DNA of 64,000 bases from NCBI RefSeq assembly GCF_016461705.1, contig NZ_JAEMHW010000001.1:620001-684000 (forward strand), read 5' to 3'. The position numbers were made by a program, and so were the translations under genes. The notes beneath the pieces were generated by a model that saw only the letters and a list, made by a program, of their open reading frames with translations, was not told the origin of the DNA and ran no database searches. This DNA comes from Streptococcus vicugnae. Lineage in GTDB: Bacteria > Bacillota > Bacilli > Lactobacillales > Streptococcaceae. Shown in pieces: positions 25,310 to 36,076 of this stretch. Every line of letters starts with the position of its first letter. Positions within the stretch are counted from its first letter, which is position 1.

Positions 25310-26320
25310 TTATTGAACAGGTGTGACAACCACATAACGATTTGGATCGTTACCTTCAGAATAACTATCAACACCTTCGATACCAGTGATTGTTTTATGA
25401 ACAATTTTTCGTTCACTATTACTCATTGGATCCATAACATAATCTTTACCAGTTTCAAGTACGCGACTAGCAGCTTTACGTGTGAATTCAATCAATGTTT
25501 CTGTACGATGTTCTACGTAATCATGAACATTTAAGATAACAGAGAAGTTCTTTGAATAGCGGTCATGTAAGAAATTTTGTGAAAGCAATTGAAGTGACTT
25601 CAAGACTTTTCCGTGATAACCAATCACTCGACCTGCTTCTGGTGTTTCAATTTGTAAGTTGATTTGACGACGGTTGTGGCTTGTCTCAACAGTTGCCTCA
25701 ATATCCATCTCATAAATCACTTTTTTTACGTAATCAGCAACTTCTTCGGTTGCTTTTTCAATATCTTTGCTCAATTCACGTTGAGCTGGAAATTCACTAG
25801 CAACAAATTCTTCAAAGCTTTGATCTGTATTAACAGGTTTTGGTGTGTCTGAAACCTCTTCTAGCTCTTGAGCAACTTCTTCTTTAGCATCATTTACTTT
25901 GCCAAGTGCTTCTAGAACTTCTGTATGACCAGCTTCTTCAAGAATGGTTTGTGTTTTTTTCTTGTGCATGACGATATCCTCTTTGACTGAGTCATCAATG
26001 ACTTCGCCACGCTCTTCCATTTTCTTAATGATACTAGCAACTTTTCGAAGCTCCATAGTATCTTCAAATTTTGATGATACTGGCTCATTTTTTTGATTAA
26101 CTTCTTCAGGTACACCTTTAACTGCTTTTTGGTTTGCTCGGTGAGCAGTTACTTCGTTAATCCCTTCAATATCTACTTGAGCTGGTTTCTTACCAAAACC
26201 AAAGAAACCTTTTTTCTCACGAGAAACAACTTTAATGTGGGCTTTAAGACGTGAAAGATTTAACTCTTTCAAACCTTTTTCAATAGCATCTTCAACAGTC
26301 CGACCTGTGAATATTACCAT
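25310..26320 (-). CDS. jag: RNA-binding protein Jag/KhpB (EloR)
   Basis: The 336-residue protein has three parts: a Jag-N domain (VIFTGRTVEDAIEKGLKELN, then a KKGFFGFG motif near 55), an acidic linker, a KH domain around residues 200-270 (GRVIGYHGKVLKSLQ) and an R3H-type C-terminus. With KhpA it binds RNA and controls cell elongation in streptococci. It follows yidC by 12 bases in the usual rnpA-yidC-jag operon. In related genomes rpmH comes next; here an island interrupts that order. Confidence 0.96.
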   Translation of the reverse strand: MVIFTGRTVEDAIEKGLKELNLSRLKAHIKVVSREKKGFFGFGKKPAQVDIEGINEVTAHRANQKAVKGVPEEVNQKNEPVSSKFEDTMELRKVASIIKKMEERGEVIDDSVKEDIVMHKKKTQTILEEAGHTEVLEALGKVNDAKEEVAQELEEVSDTPKPVNTDQSFEEFVASEFPAQRELSKDIEKATEEVADYVKKVIYEMDIEATVETSHNRRQINLQIETPEAGRVIGYHGKVLKSLQLLSQNFLHDRYSKNFSVILNVHDYVEHRTETLIEFTRKAASRVLETGKDYVMDPMSNSERKIVHKTITGIEGVDSYSEGNDPNRYVVVTPVQ

Positions 26321-26332
26321 ATTCTTATCCTC

Positions 26333-27148
26333 TTACTTTCTTCTCTTTTGCGCTTTCTTCTTAGCACGACGAATTTTAGCCGCGCGTTCTTTTTCAGCGT
26401 TCTCCTCTTCCTTACGTTTTGCAATAATTTTAAAAGGATTGTTCAATAAAAGAATTTGGAACACTTGGAATGCATATGATACTGTCCAATAAAGCACAAC
26501 CCCTGAAGCCAATCTGAACCCCATAAAGAAAATCATAATTGGCATCGCATAAGTCATGATGGTCATGGCAATATTTTTTTCACGCGCAGCTTTATTACTC
26601 AACCAAGTTGAAAGGAAAGTAAAGAAAGCAGCTAAGACAGGCAAAATGTAGTATGGATCCGGTTGTGATAACTCAATCCATAAAAATGTTCCTGTTTTCA
26701 AGAAAGCAACACGCGTCAATGCTTGATACAGAGCCATCAAAATTGGCAATTGAACAACCAAAGGAAGCATTGTCGCATATGGATTAACACCATATTCTTT
26801 GTATAAGGCTTGGCTTTCTTCAGTTAATTTCATGCGGCTATCTGTATCGCGACCTGGATACTTAGCTTGTAATTTTTTAAGCTCTGGCTGCAAATCTTGC
26901 ATCTTTTGTCCAGATTTGATTTGCATGTTGTAAAGCGGCATCATGATAGCGCGAATGATAATGGTAAATAGGACAATCCCTACACCAATACGACCATTAA
27001 TTGAAAGCCACTGAATAGCTTTGGCAAAGAAGTAAACGATTTGTTCCCAACCATTGGTTGATGAAGCAGTTACTTCGCTGCGCCCACAAGCAGCCAAAAG
27101 TCCTAAGGCAAGACTACTCAATCCTAATAATTTAATCTTTCTTTTCAC
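26333..27148 (-). CDS. yidC: Membrane protein insertase YidC (lipoprotein type)
   Basis: The start is set at the GTG at 27148, preceded by AGGAAGG, giving 271 residues; the ATG at 27178 is only an extension. The N-terminus is a lipoprotein signal with lipobox LLAAC. The conserved five-helix core ([19 protein letters not shown] ... [11 protein letters not shown]) and a basic tail follow. YidC inserts and folds membrane proteins with or without SecYEG. It overlaps the end of rnpA by 17 bases, so it is coupled to it. Confidence 0.96.
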   Translation of the reverse strand: MKRKIKLLGLSSLALGLLAACGRSEVTASSTNGWEQIVYFFAKAIQWLSINGRIGVGIVLFTIIIRAIMMPLYNMQIKSGQKMQDLQPELKKLQAKYPGRDTDSRMKLTEESQALYKEYGVNPYATMLPLVVQLPILMALYQALTRVAFLKTGTFLWIELSQPDPYYILPVLAAFFTFLSTWLSNKAAREKNIAMTIMTYAMPIMIFFMGFRLASGVVLYWTVSYAFQVFQILLLNNPFKIIAKRKEEENAEKERAAKIRRAKKKAQKRRK

Positions 27149-27494
27149 TATTGAGACCTTCCTGATATAAATTAGCAAGTTTTAAAACATGCAATAAGTT
27201 TTTCTTCACTTCATGGTAATCAAGTTCCTCGACACCTTTACGTGCAATGATGACAAAGTCCTGATTATTAATCAAGTTTGGTGACAATTCCATGATAACG
27301 TGACGAATTTTTCGTTTAATACTATTACGAGTAACTGCGTTACCAAGTTTTTTGCTCACAGAAAGCCCTACTCGATAGTGGCTCTGATTTTTTTCTAAAT
27401 GATAAAGGACAAATTTTCGGTTAGCAACACTTGTTCCTTTGCTAAAAATCGCCTGAAAATCTTTGTCACTTTTGACACGATAGGTTTTCTTCAA
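27132..27494 (-). CDS. rnpA: Ribonuclease P protein component
   Basis: The 120-residue basic protein has the RnpA signature [12 protein letters not shown] and starts with TTG behind GGAG. It binds the RNase P RNA for tRNA 5'-end maturation; the RNA gene is not in this window. A TATAAT box about 35 bases upstream of the start (near 27523-27528) is the likely operon promoter. Confidence 0.97.
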   Translation of the reverse strand: MKKTYRVKSDKDFQAIFSKGTSVANRKFVLYHLEKNQSHYRVGLSVSKKLGNAVTRNSIKRKIRHVIMELSPNLINNQDFVIIARKGVEELDYHEVKKNLLHVLKLANLYQEGLNSEKKD

Positions 27495-27542
27495 CGTACG
27501 ACTCCATTCTAAATTATTTTTATTATACCATAAAATTCAAAA

Positions 27543-27571
27543 AAGCCCTAACCTCTAAAGAGTTTGGGCTT
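27543..27571 (-). terminator. Terminator of argH
   Basis: AAGCCC pairs with GGGCTT, extended by AAACTC/GAGGTT with mismatches, followed by six T on the minus strand. Confidence 0.8.
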
Positions 27572-27634
27572 ATTATCTTTAAAATATTTTTATTGGAAAA
27601 TACGCTTAAAAATCTTGGAAAGCCTAAATGTCTA

Positions 27635-29029
27635 TTAATCTAGATTTTGCAAGTCTTCATTGGCTAATTTAATTTGCCATTTCACTTGGTCAAAACCTGT
27701 ACCACCTAGTGAATGACGACGTTCAACAGCTGTATGAGATTTCAATGTTTCATAGATATCTTCTTCAATCAAATCTGAAATTTCTTGATAGCGTTCAAAC
27801 GGCACATCTTGCAAATAATAACCTGCTTTAGTGCATTCTAGAACCAATTTACCAACAATTTCATGTGCTTGACGGAACGGAAGACCTTTGCTTGCAAGAT
27901 AGTCAGCCAACTCAGTTGCATTTGAGAAGTCTTTTTCAGTGGATTCAGCCATGTGCTCTTTGTTGACGGTCATTGTTTTAAGCATGCCAGCCAAAATATC
28001 GATAGCTACTGTAATTGTTTCAACTGTATCAAACATGCCTTCTTTATCTTCTTGTAAATCTTTATTGTAAGCCAAAGGTAAAGATTTCATGACTGTCAAA
28101 AGGCCAAATAAGTTACCGTAAACACGACCAGATTTTCCACGAATCAACTCAGCCATATCTGGATTTTTCTTCTGTGGCATGATTGATGATCCTGTTGAGA
28201 AGGTATCAGAAAGTGTCACAAACTTAAATTCATTTGAGCACCAGCTGATGATTTCTTCACAGATACGGCTCATGTGCATCATCAAAATAGAACTGTTTGA
28301 CAAAAATTCTAGAATAAAATCACGGTCAGACACCGCATCAAGTGAGTTGCTGTATGGTTTAGCAAAGCCCATGAGTTCTGCTGTCATCTCACGATCGATT
28401 GGGAAAGTTGTTCCAGCAAGAGCAGCTGCGCCAAGTGGTGACATATCAGCATGCTTGATGTTAAATTCAAAACGTTCACTATCACGTGTAAACATGTTGT
28501 AGTATGCCATCAAATGATGTCCAAATGAAATAGGTTGAGCATGTTGTAAATGCGTATAACCTGGCATGATAGTGTAGACATGTTCATCAGCTAAATGAAC
28601 CAAAGTTTTACGCAAGTTCGTAAGCTTTTCAATCACTTCATCAAGCTTAGCCTTTAAGTACAAGTGCATATCAGTTGCCACTTGGTCATTACGTGAACGA
28701 GCTGTGTGTAATTTACCAGCTACAGGACCAATTTTTGCTGTCAAAAGACTTTCCATATTCATGTGAATGTCTTCGTTTGACACATCAAATTCAATTTTTC
28801 CTGCCTTGTATTCTTCAAGCAATTCTTCAAGACCTGCTTTGATTTGATTGGCTTCTTCTTTTGCGATAATCCCTGTTTCACCAAGCATTGTCACGTGAGC
28901 AATTGAACCTTTCAAATCAAACTCTGCCATTTTTTGGTCAAAAGAAATCGATGCTCCAAATTCTTCAACCCACTTTTCAAGACCAGCTTCAAAACGCCCG
29001 CCCCATAATTTATGATTTTCTGTTGTCAT
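27635..29029 (-). CDS. argH: Argininosuccinate lyase
   Basis: The 464-residue enzyme splits argininosuccinate into arginine and fumarate, the last step of arginine synthesis. It has the superfamily signature [12 protein letters not shown], and [10 protein letters not shown] near the start. The Met at 29029 is chosen because [13 protein letters not shown] matches family starts; no clear Shine-Dalgarno site precedes it, so translation may depend on the structured leader. It lies 560 bases downstream of argG on the same strand, instead of directly next to it as is usual for argGH. Confidence 0.96.
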   Translation of the reverse strand: MTTENHKLWGGRFEAGLEKWVEEFGASISFDQKMAEFDLKGSIAHVTMLGETGIIAKEEANQIKAGLEELLEEYKAGKIEFDVSNEDIHMNMESLLTAKIGPVAGKLHTARSRNDQVATDMHLYLKAKLDEVIEKLTNLRKTLVHLADEHVYTIMPGYTHLQHAQPISFGHHLMAYYNMFTRDSERFEFNIKHADMSPLGAAALAGTTFPIDREMTAELMGFAKPYSNSLDAVSDRDFILEFLSNSSILMMHMSRICEEIISWCSNEFKFVTLSDTFSTGSSIMPQKKNPDMAELIRGKSGRVYGNLFGLLTVMKSLPLAYNKDLQEDKEGMFDTVETITVAIDILAGMLKTMTVNKEHMAESTEKDFSNATELADYLASKGLPFRQAHEIVGKLVLECTKAGYYLQDVPFERYQEISDLIEEDIYETLKSHTAVERRHSLGGTGFDQVKWQIKLANEDLQNLD

Positions 29030-29097
29030 AGCAATGATACAATGAACTACCATCCCAAGTGGCGTTCAAAGCCTTTCTCTTTTCTTATCTAGTCATG

Positions 29098-29427
29098 AGT
29101 ATAGCTGGTTCACTTGCTTTTACAGCAAGCGAAGCGACTATACTAAATAAGTCCAAGGAGCGACCTAGGACTTATAATGTGTTGCCTCACGGGGCGATTT
29201 CTTAAATGATTCTCTCCGGATATCATTATTTAAGCTCGATGCCACTCTCTGTTGACATTAACGAGGTTTGGTAAGTTATAAGAAAAGAGTCTCAGATGGG
29301 GCTCCCTGTCCCCTTTTATCTGAAGCTTGGTGGAAATTTTCGGTACTAATCATCGTCATCATGGCTTGCCGTACCCTAAGTACAGCCTGCGCCATTCTTC
29401 CTTAATTAGCCTTGAAAATTTCTCACC
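29098..29427 (-). ncRNA. Highly structured spacer RNA between argG and argH
   Basis: Five clear hairpins follow one another: 29098-29144 (AGTATAG/CTATACT with an inner CTTGC/GCAAG stem), 29147-29175 (ATAAGTCC/GGACTTAT), 29201-29234 (CTTAAAT-type arms), 29292-29323 (TCAGAT-GGGG/CCCC-ATCTGA, followed on the minus strand by CTCTTTTCTT) and 29329-29427 (GGTG-GAAATTTTC closing an inner multi-stem). The last two could be a small RNA with its terminator, or a leader that controls argH. I looked for T-box, tmRNA and RNase P signatures and found none. The family is unrecognised. Confidence 0.5.
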
Positions 29428-29588
29428 AATTCTTTTCTTACTTATTAAGATTTTTATCTACGGCTCAATTCCTTGATTGACATCAAAAATATCAGCTTAG
29501 AAACTATCTTTTCTTGTTTATTGGCTGTGACTGATTCACGCCTGTGTTTTTCTTTTCTTTTTCATTATTTTCTGCTTACGCAGATATA

Positions 29589-30779
29589 TTATTTATTGTT
29601 AACTTGTGAGTTAACTTGAGTTGGTAGTCCCCAAAGTTTGATGAAACCAACAGCTGCATCTTGGTCAAAGCTATCAGCGGATGTGTATGTTGCCAAGTTT
29701 TCATCGTAAAGTGAGTTTGGTGATTTACGAGCAACAACTTGTGCATGTCCTTTGTAAAGTTTCACTTTAGCAGTACCGTTAACCACTTTTTGTGTTTCTT
29801 TGATGTAAGCAATAATAGCTTCTGTTGCAGGACTGAACCACAAAGCATTGTAGATAAGGTTTGACAATTCATTTTCGAGAACTGGTTTGAAATGAGAAAC
29901 TTCACGAACCAATGTGATGTCTTCGATTTCTTTGTGAGCTGTCAAAAGTGTGATAGCACCAGGACATTCGTAAATTTCACGAGATTTTATACCAACCAAA
30001 CGGTTTTCAACGTGGTCGATACGTCCGATACCATGTTTACCAGCGATAACATTCACTTCTTGGATAAGGTCAGCTAGTTTCATTTCTTTGCCATTAAGGG
30101 CAACTGGTTTACCAGCTTTGAATTCGATATCGATGAATTCTGGTGTATCAGGAGCTTCTTCTGGTGAAGTTGTGATACCAAAGGCATCTTCTGGAGCTTG
30201 GTTCCATGGATTTTCAAGAACACCACATTCGTTAGCACGTCCCCAAAGGTTTTGGTCAACTGAATATGGATTGTCAAGGTCCGCAGGAACTGGAACTCCA
30301 TTTGCTTTAGCGTATTCAATTTCTTCTTCACGAGACCATTTCCATTCGCGAACTGGAGCGATAACTTTCAATTCTGGATCAAGCGCAGCGATTGCCACTT
30401 CAAAACGGACTTGGTCATTACCTTTACCAGTACAACCGTGAGCAATTGTTGTTGCACCAGTTTTATGAGCAATTTCTACCAATTTCTTAGAAATGACCGG
30501 ACGGCTAAGTGCTGATACCAATGGGTATTTTTGTTCGTAGTAAGCATGAGCTTGAAGAGCTGGAAGAACATATTCTTCAGCAAATTCATCTTTAACATCA
30601 AGAACGTAAGATTCAACCGCACCAACTTTAAGTGCTTTATCATGAATAAAATCAAGGTCTTTACCTTCGCCGACGTCCATACAAACGGCAACGACATCAT
30701 AATCTTTCATGAGCCAAGTAATGGCAACTGAAGTATCAAGACCACCAGAGTACGCAAGGATAACTTTTTCTTTTGACAT
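29589..30779 (-). CDS. argG: Argininosuccinate synthase
   Basis: The 396-residue enzyme joins citrulline and aspartate with ATP. It has the PP-loop AYSGGLDTS at residues 9-17 and the motif [13 protein letters not shown]. Its promoter overlaps a perfect 20-bp palindrome expected to bind ArgR. It is first in the arg transcription direction, with argH beyond the structured spacer. Confidence 0.98.
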   Translation of the reverse strand: MSKEKVILAYSGGLDTSVAITWLMKDYDVVAVCMDVGEGKDLDFIHDKALKVGAVESYVLDVKDEFAEEYVLPALQAHAYYEQKYPLVSALSRPVISKKLVEIAHKTGATTIAHGCTGKGNDQVRFEVAIAALDPELKVIAPVREWKWSREEEIEYAKANGVPVPADLDNPYSVDQNLWGRANECGVLENPWNQAPEDAFGITTSPEEAPDTPEFIDIEFKAGKPVALNGKEMKLADLIQEVNVIAGKHGIGRIDHVENRLVGIKSREIYECPGAITLLTAHKEIEDITLVREVSHFKPVLENELSNLIYNALWFSPATEAIIAYIKETQKVVNGTAKVKLYKGHAQVVARKSPNSLYDENLATYTSADSFDQDAAVGFIKLWGLPTQVNSQVNNK

Positions 30780-30820
30780 AGGACTACTCTCTTTTCTTAT
30801 TTTGTGTTTTTATCAACTTT

Positions 30821-30858
30821 ATGTGTATAATTATACACATATCTTTTACCCCTGTCAA
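30821..30858 (-). promoter_or_regulatory. argG promoter overlapped by an ArgR box
   Basis: A perfect consensus promoter: TTGACA (30853-30858), 17 bases, TATAAT (30830-30835). The perfect palindrome ATGTGTATAATTATACACAT (30821-30840) covers the -10 box and resembles ARG boxes, so arginine repression by occlusion is inferred. Further ARG-like stretches (TATACAGTATATATAC, TGCACTTTTTATACA) lie upstream within 30913-30953. Confidence 0.75.
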
Positions 30859-30959
30859 CACTTTTTTGAATATTTTTTCAAAAAAAATTACTTTTTTATG
30901 ATTTTATAACAAATATACAGTATATATACAAAAATTCTGCACTTTTTATACAAAAAAGA

Positions 30960-30979
30960 TCCCTAGCCAAATCTAGGGA
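30960..30979 (-). terminator. Terminator of the MFS transporter gene
   Basis: TCCCTAG and CTAGGGA, 6-base loop, six T on the minus strand. Confidence 0.88.
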
Positions 30980-30997
30980 ACTAATATTTTTCATCTA

Positions 30998-32164
30998 TTA
31001 TTGAATTTTTTCAAAACGTTCTGTATAGAACAAGGCTACCGTCATAATAATTGTACAGATAAATAAGCAAAATGCTGCTACTGTCCATGAACCAAACAAG
31101 TTGAAGCTATATCCAAAAAGTGTTGGTCCAAAAGCCGCTAAGAAGTATCCTCCCGATTGTACCATACCAGACAACTGTGCTGTTTGACTTGGTGTGTGTG
31201 ATTTCATTGAGAAAGTCACAAGCAAGTAAGGGAACAAAGCACTAACAGCAATACCGATTAAGACATTAACAGTCAACCAATAAGCAAAACTGCTTGTTTG
31301 GAATAAAAGCATACCTGTTCCTACAATTGCACAAGCTGACACAATCGCAAGCATGATTTTACGATTTTTACTTGAAAGATTTGTTGTCAAAGTTGGAATA
31401 GTTAATGAAAATGGCAAACTAATCAATGAATAAATAGAAGCCAAAATACCAGCTGCCTCACTTGAAAGGCCTGCTTGACTAGCCATTGTTGGCAACCATG
31501 TCATTCCTGTATAGAAAAGAAGTGACTGCAAACCACCAAAAATAAGAAGGGCAATGGCAGCTTTATTTTTCCAAAGAGATGATGAGTGTTTTTCTTCATC
31601 TTGCTCAGTCATATGATTATGGAAAGTATTTGGAAACCAAACCACTAAAGCTACCAAAATCAAGAAACTAAGAATCAGAATCAAACCTTTCCACGATGTC
31701 ATTTTAACAATCGGAACAGCAACCGAAGCAGCAACTGATGAGGCAAGCCCCATAGCTGTTGTGTAGATTGTTGTCAAAAGTCCAATTCGAAATGGTTGGT
31801 TTGCCAAAATGACACTTGGGAACAAGACATTCATCATGGCAATACTAATCCCAATAATCATTGTCCCGATATAAAGACTTGGAAGGTTAAGCACACGCAT
31901 ACTTGAACCAATAAACATGGCAATCAAAACCATGGTGAATAATTTTTCAAGTCCAAACTTATCCGCTAAACGTGGTGCCAAAGATGAACAAAAGGCAAAC
32001 ATAATCAACGGAATACTTGTCAAAACACCCAAAGAATTGACTGGAACTCCTAAACCATCCGCAACATAGCTAAGGACAGTCGGAATTGTCGTAAATGGGA
32101 TACGCATAACAGCGCCCACAAGAATAATTCCTGGGACGAAAAAGATAGAATAGTCTTTTTTCAT
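30998..32164 (-). CDS. Major facilitator transporter, CynX/NimT-like
   Basis: The 388-residue protein has 12 predicted membrane helices and MFS features (APRLADKFG in the loop between helices 2 and 3). It resembles the CynX/NimT group of small-anion or drug carriers. It is monocistronic. The substrate cannot be read from the sequence. Confidence 0.88.
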   Translation of the reverse strand: MKKDYSIFFVPGIILVGAVMRIPFTTIPTVLSYVADGLGVPVNSLGVLTSIPLIMFAFCSSLAPRLADKFGLEKLFTMVLIAMFIGSSMRVLNLPSLYIGTMIIGISIAMMNVLFPSVILANQPFRIGLLTTIYTTAMGLASSVAASVAVPIVKMTSWKGLILILSFLILVALVVWFPNTFHNHMTEQDEEKHSSSLWKNKAAIALLIFGGLQSLLFYTGMTWLPTMASQAGLSSEAAGILASIYSLISLPFSLTIPTLTTNLSSKNRKIMLAIVSACAIVGTGMLLFQTSSFAYWLTVNVLIGIAVSALFPYLLVTFSMKSHTPSQTAQLSGMVQSGGYFLAAFGPTLFGYSFNLFGSWTVAAFCLFICTIIMTVALFYTERFEKIQ

Positions 32165-32306
32165 GTAACTCCTCTTAACTTATAAATAAACAATTTTAAA
32201 GCCTATTATAGCAAGAACTAGTGGCGTTTAGAATAGGCATTATCAAAGAAAACGTTTTTCACAACAAATTAAAATATTTCTCAAAATTCATAATTTATAA
32301 ACAAAA

Positions 32307-32330
32307 AGCCTGAGACATTCATCTCAGACT
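32307..32330 (-). terminator. Terminator of gltX
   Basis: AGCCTGAGA pairs with TCTCAGACT (one mismatch) around a 6-base loop, five A/T bases outside, 11 bases past the stop. Confidence 0.8.
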
Positions 32331-32340
32331 TTTATTGATA

Positions 32341-33798
32341 TTATTTCAAGTTGTTAAGCATGTTTTCGATGTGTTCGATTGATTTTTCACGACCAAGAAG
32401 GTAGATAGTATCTGGAAGTTCTGGACCGTGCATTTCACCTGAAACGGCGATACGGATTGGCATGAATAGGTTTTTACCTTTAATACCAGTTTCTTTTTGA
32501 ACAGCTTTGATTTGTGGGAAGATGTTTTCTGATTTGAAATCTTCGTCACTCATTGCTTCCAATTTAGCTTTGAAAGCTTCAAGAACTGTTGGAACTGTTT
32601 CACCAGCCATGAATTCTTTTTCAGCTTCTGTCAATTCTGGGAAATCTTCAAAGAACAAGTCAGTCAATGGAAGGATTTCATCAACAGATTTCATTTGTGG
32701 TTTGTAAAGTTCAACCAATTTTTCAGCTTTGTCAGTCAAACGACCAGCTTCTTCCAAGAATGGTTTAGCCATTGCAAAGACTGTATCGAAATCTGCATTC
32801 TTGATGTATTCGTTGCTCATCCAGTCCATTTTCTTTTGGTCAAATGCAGCTGGAGATTTACTCAAACGGTGTTCATCAAAGAGTTTGATCAATTCTTCAC
32901 GTGAGAAGATTTCATCTTCACCACCAGGGTTCCAACCAAGAAGAGCGATAAAGTTGAATACTGCTTCTGGCATGTAACCTTTTTTACGGTAGTCTTCGAT
33001 GAATTGAAGAGTGTTTGTGTCACGTTTTGACAATTTTTTACCAGTTTCAGAGTTGATAATCAATGTCATGTGACCGAATTCTGGTGCTTCCCAACCAAGT
33101 GCTTCGTAAACCATCAATTGTTTTGGTGTGTTTGCGATGTGGTCATCACCACGGATAACGTGAGAGATTTCCATCAAGTGGTCATCGATAACAACGGCAA
33201 AGTTGTATGTTGGGTAACCATCTTTTTTCTGGATAACCCAGTCACCACCGACGTTTCCACCTTCAAATTCGATGTCGCCTTTAACGATATCATGCCATTT
33301 GTAGATACCTGATTCGTTAACAGCCAAACGTACAGTAGGGATGATTCCTTTTGCTTCACGTTCTGCAATATAAGCAGCTTTTTCTTCTTCAGACATACCA
33401 AGGAATTCGTTGATGTAACGAGGTGTTTCACCAGCAGCTTCTTGGCGTTCACGTTCTGCAGCTAGTTCTTCTTCAGTAACGTATGATTTATAAGCTTTAC
33501 CTTCAGCCAACAATTGGTCAATGTATTTTTGGTAGATGTCCAAACGTTCTGATTGGCGATATTTTTCGTGAGTTTGTGGGCTTTCGTCCCAATCCATTCC
33601 CAACCATTTCAGGTTTTCCAATTGTGAACGTTCACCGTCTTCGACATGACGTTTACGGTCAGTATCTTCGATACGGATTACAAAATCACCACCATGGTGA
33701 CGAGCGTAAAGATAATTAAAGAGCGCTGTACGCGCATTTCCGATGTGTAAAAGTCCTGTTGGACTTGGTGCATAACGCACGCGAATTTTCTTAGGCAT
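32341..33798 (-). CDS. gltX: Glutamyl-tRNA synthetase
   Basis: The 485-residue class I synthetase has the HIGH-type motif [11 protein letters not shown] (residues 10-20) and KMSKS-type KKLSKRD (near 255). It charges tRNA-Glu, and in bacteria without GlnRS also tRNA-Gln for later amidation. It is monocistronic with AGGAGA upstream. Confidence 0.98.
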   Translation of the reverse strand: MPKKIRVRYAPSPTGLLHIGNARTALFNYLYARHHGGDFVIRIEDTDRKRHVEDGERSQLENLKWLGMDWDESPQTHEKYRQSERLDIYQKYIDQLLAEGKAYKSYVTEEELAAERERQEAAGETPRYINEFLGMSEEEKAAYIAEREAKGIIPTVRLAVNESGIYKWHDIVKGDIEFEGGNVGGDWVIQKKDGYPTYNFAVVIDDHLMEISHVIRGDDHIANTPKQLMVYEALGWEAPEFGHMTLIINSETGKKLSKRDTNTLQFIEDYRKKGYMPEAVFNFIALLGWNPGGEDEIFSREELIKLFDEHRLSKSPAAFDQKKMDWMSNEYIKNADFDTVFAMAKPFLEEAGRLTDKAEKLVELYKPQMKSVDEILPLTDLFFEDFPELTEAEKEFMAGETVPTVLEAFKAKLEAMSDEDFKSENIFPQIKAVQKETGIKGKNLFMPIRIAVSGEMHGPELPDTIYLLGREKSIEHIENMLNNLK

Positions 33799-33861
33799 TT
33801 TCGTCTCCTGTTAAATTTCAATCGTTTCTATTATAGCACAATCTTGAGTATTGGAACAAAA

Positions 33862-33886
33862 AATTCAGCTGAAAAACAGCTGAATT
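33862..33886 (-). terminator. Terminator of the LURP/aldo-keto/carbonic anhydrase group
   Basis: AATTCAGCTG and CAGCTGAATT, loop of five A, followed by six T on the minus strand. Confidence 0.88.
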
Positions 33887-33920
33887 CCTTCTTATATTTG
33901 AGATTTTGATCAATCGGGTT

Positions 33921-34418
33921 TTAACTTGATGCTGCGCTGCCTGCACTCGATTCTTTTTCCTTCACATAATCAATAGCAATCACTAAAGAAATGACCAAAT
34001 CTGAAAGGGAATCGTCGTAAATTTCTACTTGATAGGTTGAAGGAAATCTAAACCATTGTTGGCGAATATTAGCCACTTCGCGTCCTTGATTAAGCAAGCT
34101 AAAATTCATATTCCAGATATCACCTGACACCTCTAGTCCAAAATCAGAGATATCATATTTAGCTTTTAATAACGAAAAACGTCTTTGAATCGTGATTTCC
34201 TTACCATCTGCAAAAGTCACCGTAAAACGCTGGAAAGGAAAACTGAAACCTTGTTTGATATGACTGACGGTTTTGCCTTGACTATCAGAAATCGTAAATT
34301 CTTTAAATAATTTTAACAAGGACCCTTGAACATGATAGGCTAGCTGCTTATCTTCATCAAAAATATCAAACTTTCCAGCTAGTGACCATAACTTTTGTTT
34401 GATTTCAAATCTTCGCAT
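33921..34418 (-). CDS. LURP-one-related (YxjI-like) protein
   Basis: From the Met at 34418 (AAGGGGAAAGG upstream) the protein has 165 residues; a frame extension to 34460 lacks support. It starts MRRFEIKQKLWSLAGKFDIFDE and has the tubby-like beta-barrel pattern of LURP-one-related proteins. The role in bacteria is unknown. It lies 75 bases after the aldo/keto reductase and may be co-transcribed. Confidence 0.82.
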   Translation of the reverse strand: MRRFEIKQKLWSLAGKFDIFDEDKQLAYHVQGSLLKLFKEFTISDSQGKTVSHIKQGFSFPFQRFTVTFADGKEITIQRRFSLLKAKYDISDFGLEVSGDIWNMNFSLLNQGREVANIRQQWFRFPSTYQVEIYDDSLSDLVISLVIAIDYVKEKESSAGSAASS

Positions 34419-34492
34419 AACCTTTCCCCTTATTTCTCTACCTACAACCCTTTTAAGCAATTCAGATCAAAAATTATCCACAAGTTTAGTTA

Positions 34493-35419
34493 CTATGGCA
34501 AATCATTTCCTGCAGCCAAGTAAATCTCATACCACTCTTTTCGTGTCAATACAAACTCTGTAGCCTTAGCTGCCTCTGCCACTCGTACTGCCTTAGTGGT
34601 TCCGATAACAGCTTGCATTTGAGCAGGATAACGCAAGACCCAAGCAATAGCAATCGCTGATGGTGTCACTTGATATTTTTCTGCCAAACGTTCCAAAACG
34701 CGATTCAATTCTGGGTATTTTTCAGAACCCAAGAAAACACCACCAAAATAATCGAACTGAAGCACTGACCAGGCTTGAATAACTACATCGTTTAAGCGAC
34801 AATATTCAAAAATACTACTATCACGAACAATACCTGCTTCTTGATTCATATTAACATGAAAACCAGCATTAAAACCTGGGCTAAAAGCTGCGCTCAATTG
34901 CAATTGATTAGCTACCAAAGGTTGCTTAACATCCTTTTTAATCAATTCCATCATCATCGGATTCTGATTCGATACTCCAAAATCGATAACCTTGCCTTGT
35001 GCCTTTAACAGATTAAAAGCCTCTGCTATTTCTTCAGGTTCCATCAGAGCATCTGGACGATGAAGCAATAGTGAATCAATGTAATCAATATTAAGACGCT
35101 CCAAAATGCCATCTACAGCTTTAAGGATATGTTCTTTTGAAAAATCAAAGTACGTAAACTCCTCCATTCGAATGCCACATTTTGATTGAATCCACATTTT
35201 TTCACGCAAATCTGGGCGTCGTTTCAAAACTTCTCCAAGAATACGTTCACATTCCCCATGCCCGTAACAATCTGCAATATCAAAGGCATTAATTCCAACT
35301 GCTAAAGCTGATTCAATTAATGCTTCAACTTGATCAACTGTCATTTCTGAAATACGCATTAATCCCAAAACAACCTCTGAAATTTCTGTCTGGCGTTCAC
35401 CAAATTTGATATATCTCAT
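34493..35419 (-). CDS. Aldo/keto reductase, YdhF-like
   Basis: The 308-residue protein is a TIM-barrel NADPH oxidoreductase with the family motif GINAFDIADCYGHG (catalytic Asp and Tyr) and IDSLLLHRPD. It reduces small carbonyl compounds; the natural substrate is unknown. The second Met (35419) has the better ribosome-site spacing. It lies 27 bases after the carbonic anhydrase gene in the same direction. Confidence 0.92.
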   Translation of the reverse strand: MRYIKFGERQTEISEVVLGLMRISEMTVDQVEALIESALAVGINAFDIADCYGHGECERILGEVLKRRPDLREKMWIQSKCGIRMEEFTYFDFSKEHILKAVDGILERLNIDYIDSLLLHRPDALMEPEEIAEAFNLLKAQGKVIDFGVSNQNPMMMELIKKDVKQPLVANQLQLSAAFSPGFNAGFHVNMNQEAGIVRDSSIFEYCRLNDVVIQAWSVLQFDYFGGVFLGSEKYPELNRVLERLAEKYQVTPSAIAIAWVLRYPAQMQAVIGTTKAVRVAEAAKATEFVLTRKEWYEIYLAAGNDLP

Positions 35420-35446
35420 CATTTCCTCTTTTCTCTAAATCCAAAA

Positions 35447-35944
35447 TTACATGCTAACCTCTGTAATGCGACCAGTATCCACATCATAAACAGCACCAGA
35501 AATCACAATATCATCAGGAATCAAAGGAGAATTACGCAATTTTGTAATATCCTCTCGAACGCTTTCTTCAACATCAGAAAAGGGCAAAAAGTCTTTTCCA
35601 TGCACCTCTACTCCTAGATCACGCGCTAACTGCTCTGCAAAGCCTTCATTACTAAGTCCCTGCATGCCACAATCCGTATGGTGCAAAACAACAATCTCGC
35701 GTGTACCAAGTTGCTGCTCTGAAATCACCAATGAACGAATGGTATCATCTGTCACGCGCCCGCCTGCGTTCCGCAAAATATGAGCATCACCAAGCGCCAA
35801 ACCCAGCGCATGCGCCACATGCAGACGTGAATCCATACAAGTAACAATAGCAACATGCGTTTTAGGTTTCTGAGGCAAATGCGCCGTTCCATGTAAGTCT
35901 GCATATGCTTGATTTGTTTTTAAAAATTTTTCAAAATAAGACAT
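35447..35944 (-). CDS. Beta-class carbonic anhydrase
   Basis: The 165-residue protein has the zinc ligands of beta-type enzymes: Cys36 with Asp38-Ser-Arg40 in CMDSR, His89 and Cys92 in HHTDCG. It interconverts CO2 and bicarbonate, important for growth of streptococci in air. It is first of three co-directional genes. Confidence 0.95.
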   Translation of the reverse strand: MSYFEKFLKTNQAYADLHGTAHLPQKPKTHVAIVTCMDSRLHVAHALGLALGDAHILRNAGGRVTDDTIRSLVISEQQLGTREIVVLHHTDCGMQGLSNEGFAEQLARDLGVEVHGKDFLPFSDVEESVREDITKLRNSPLIPDDIVISGAVYDVDTGRITEVSM

Positions 35945-36043
35945 TCAAATTTCTCCTTAAGAGTCGCTCATGATAGCGTTTTTCTCATCTTATCATTTTT
36001 AGTTTTGCTTGTCGCCTAAAAAGACTTCTACTCCACAATACAA

Positions 36044-36071
36044 AAAAACTGAGACTTACATCTCAGTTTTT
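36044..36071 (-). terminator. Terminator of radA
   Basis: AAAAACTGAGA and TCTCAGTTTTT, 6-base loop, just past the radA stop. Confidence 0.88.
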
Positions 36072-36076
36072 CTTCA

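Noticed and set aside
29054-29588. T-box, tmRNA or RNase P RNA in the argG-argH spacer
   Set aside because: No T-box sequence, no tag-peptide reading frame and no conserved RNase P core was found; only unassigned hairpins remain.
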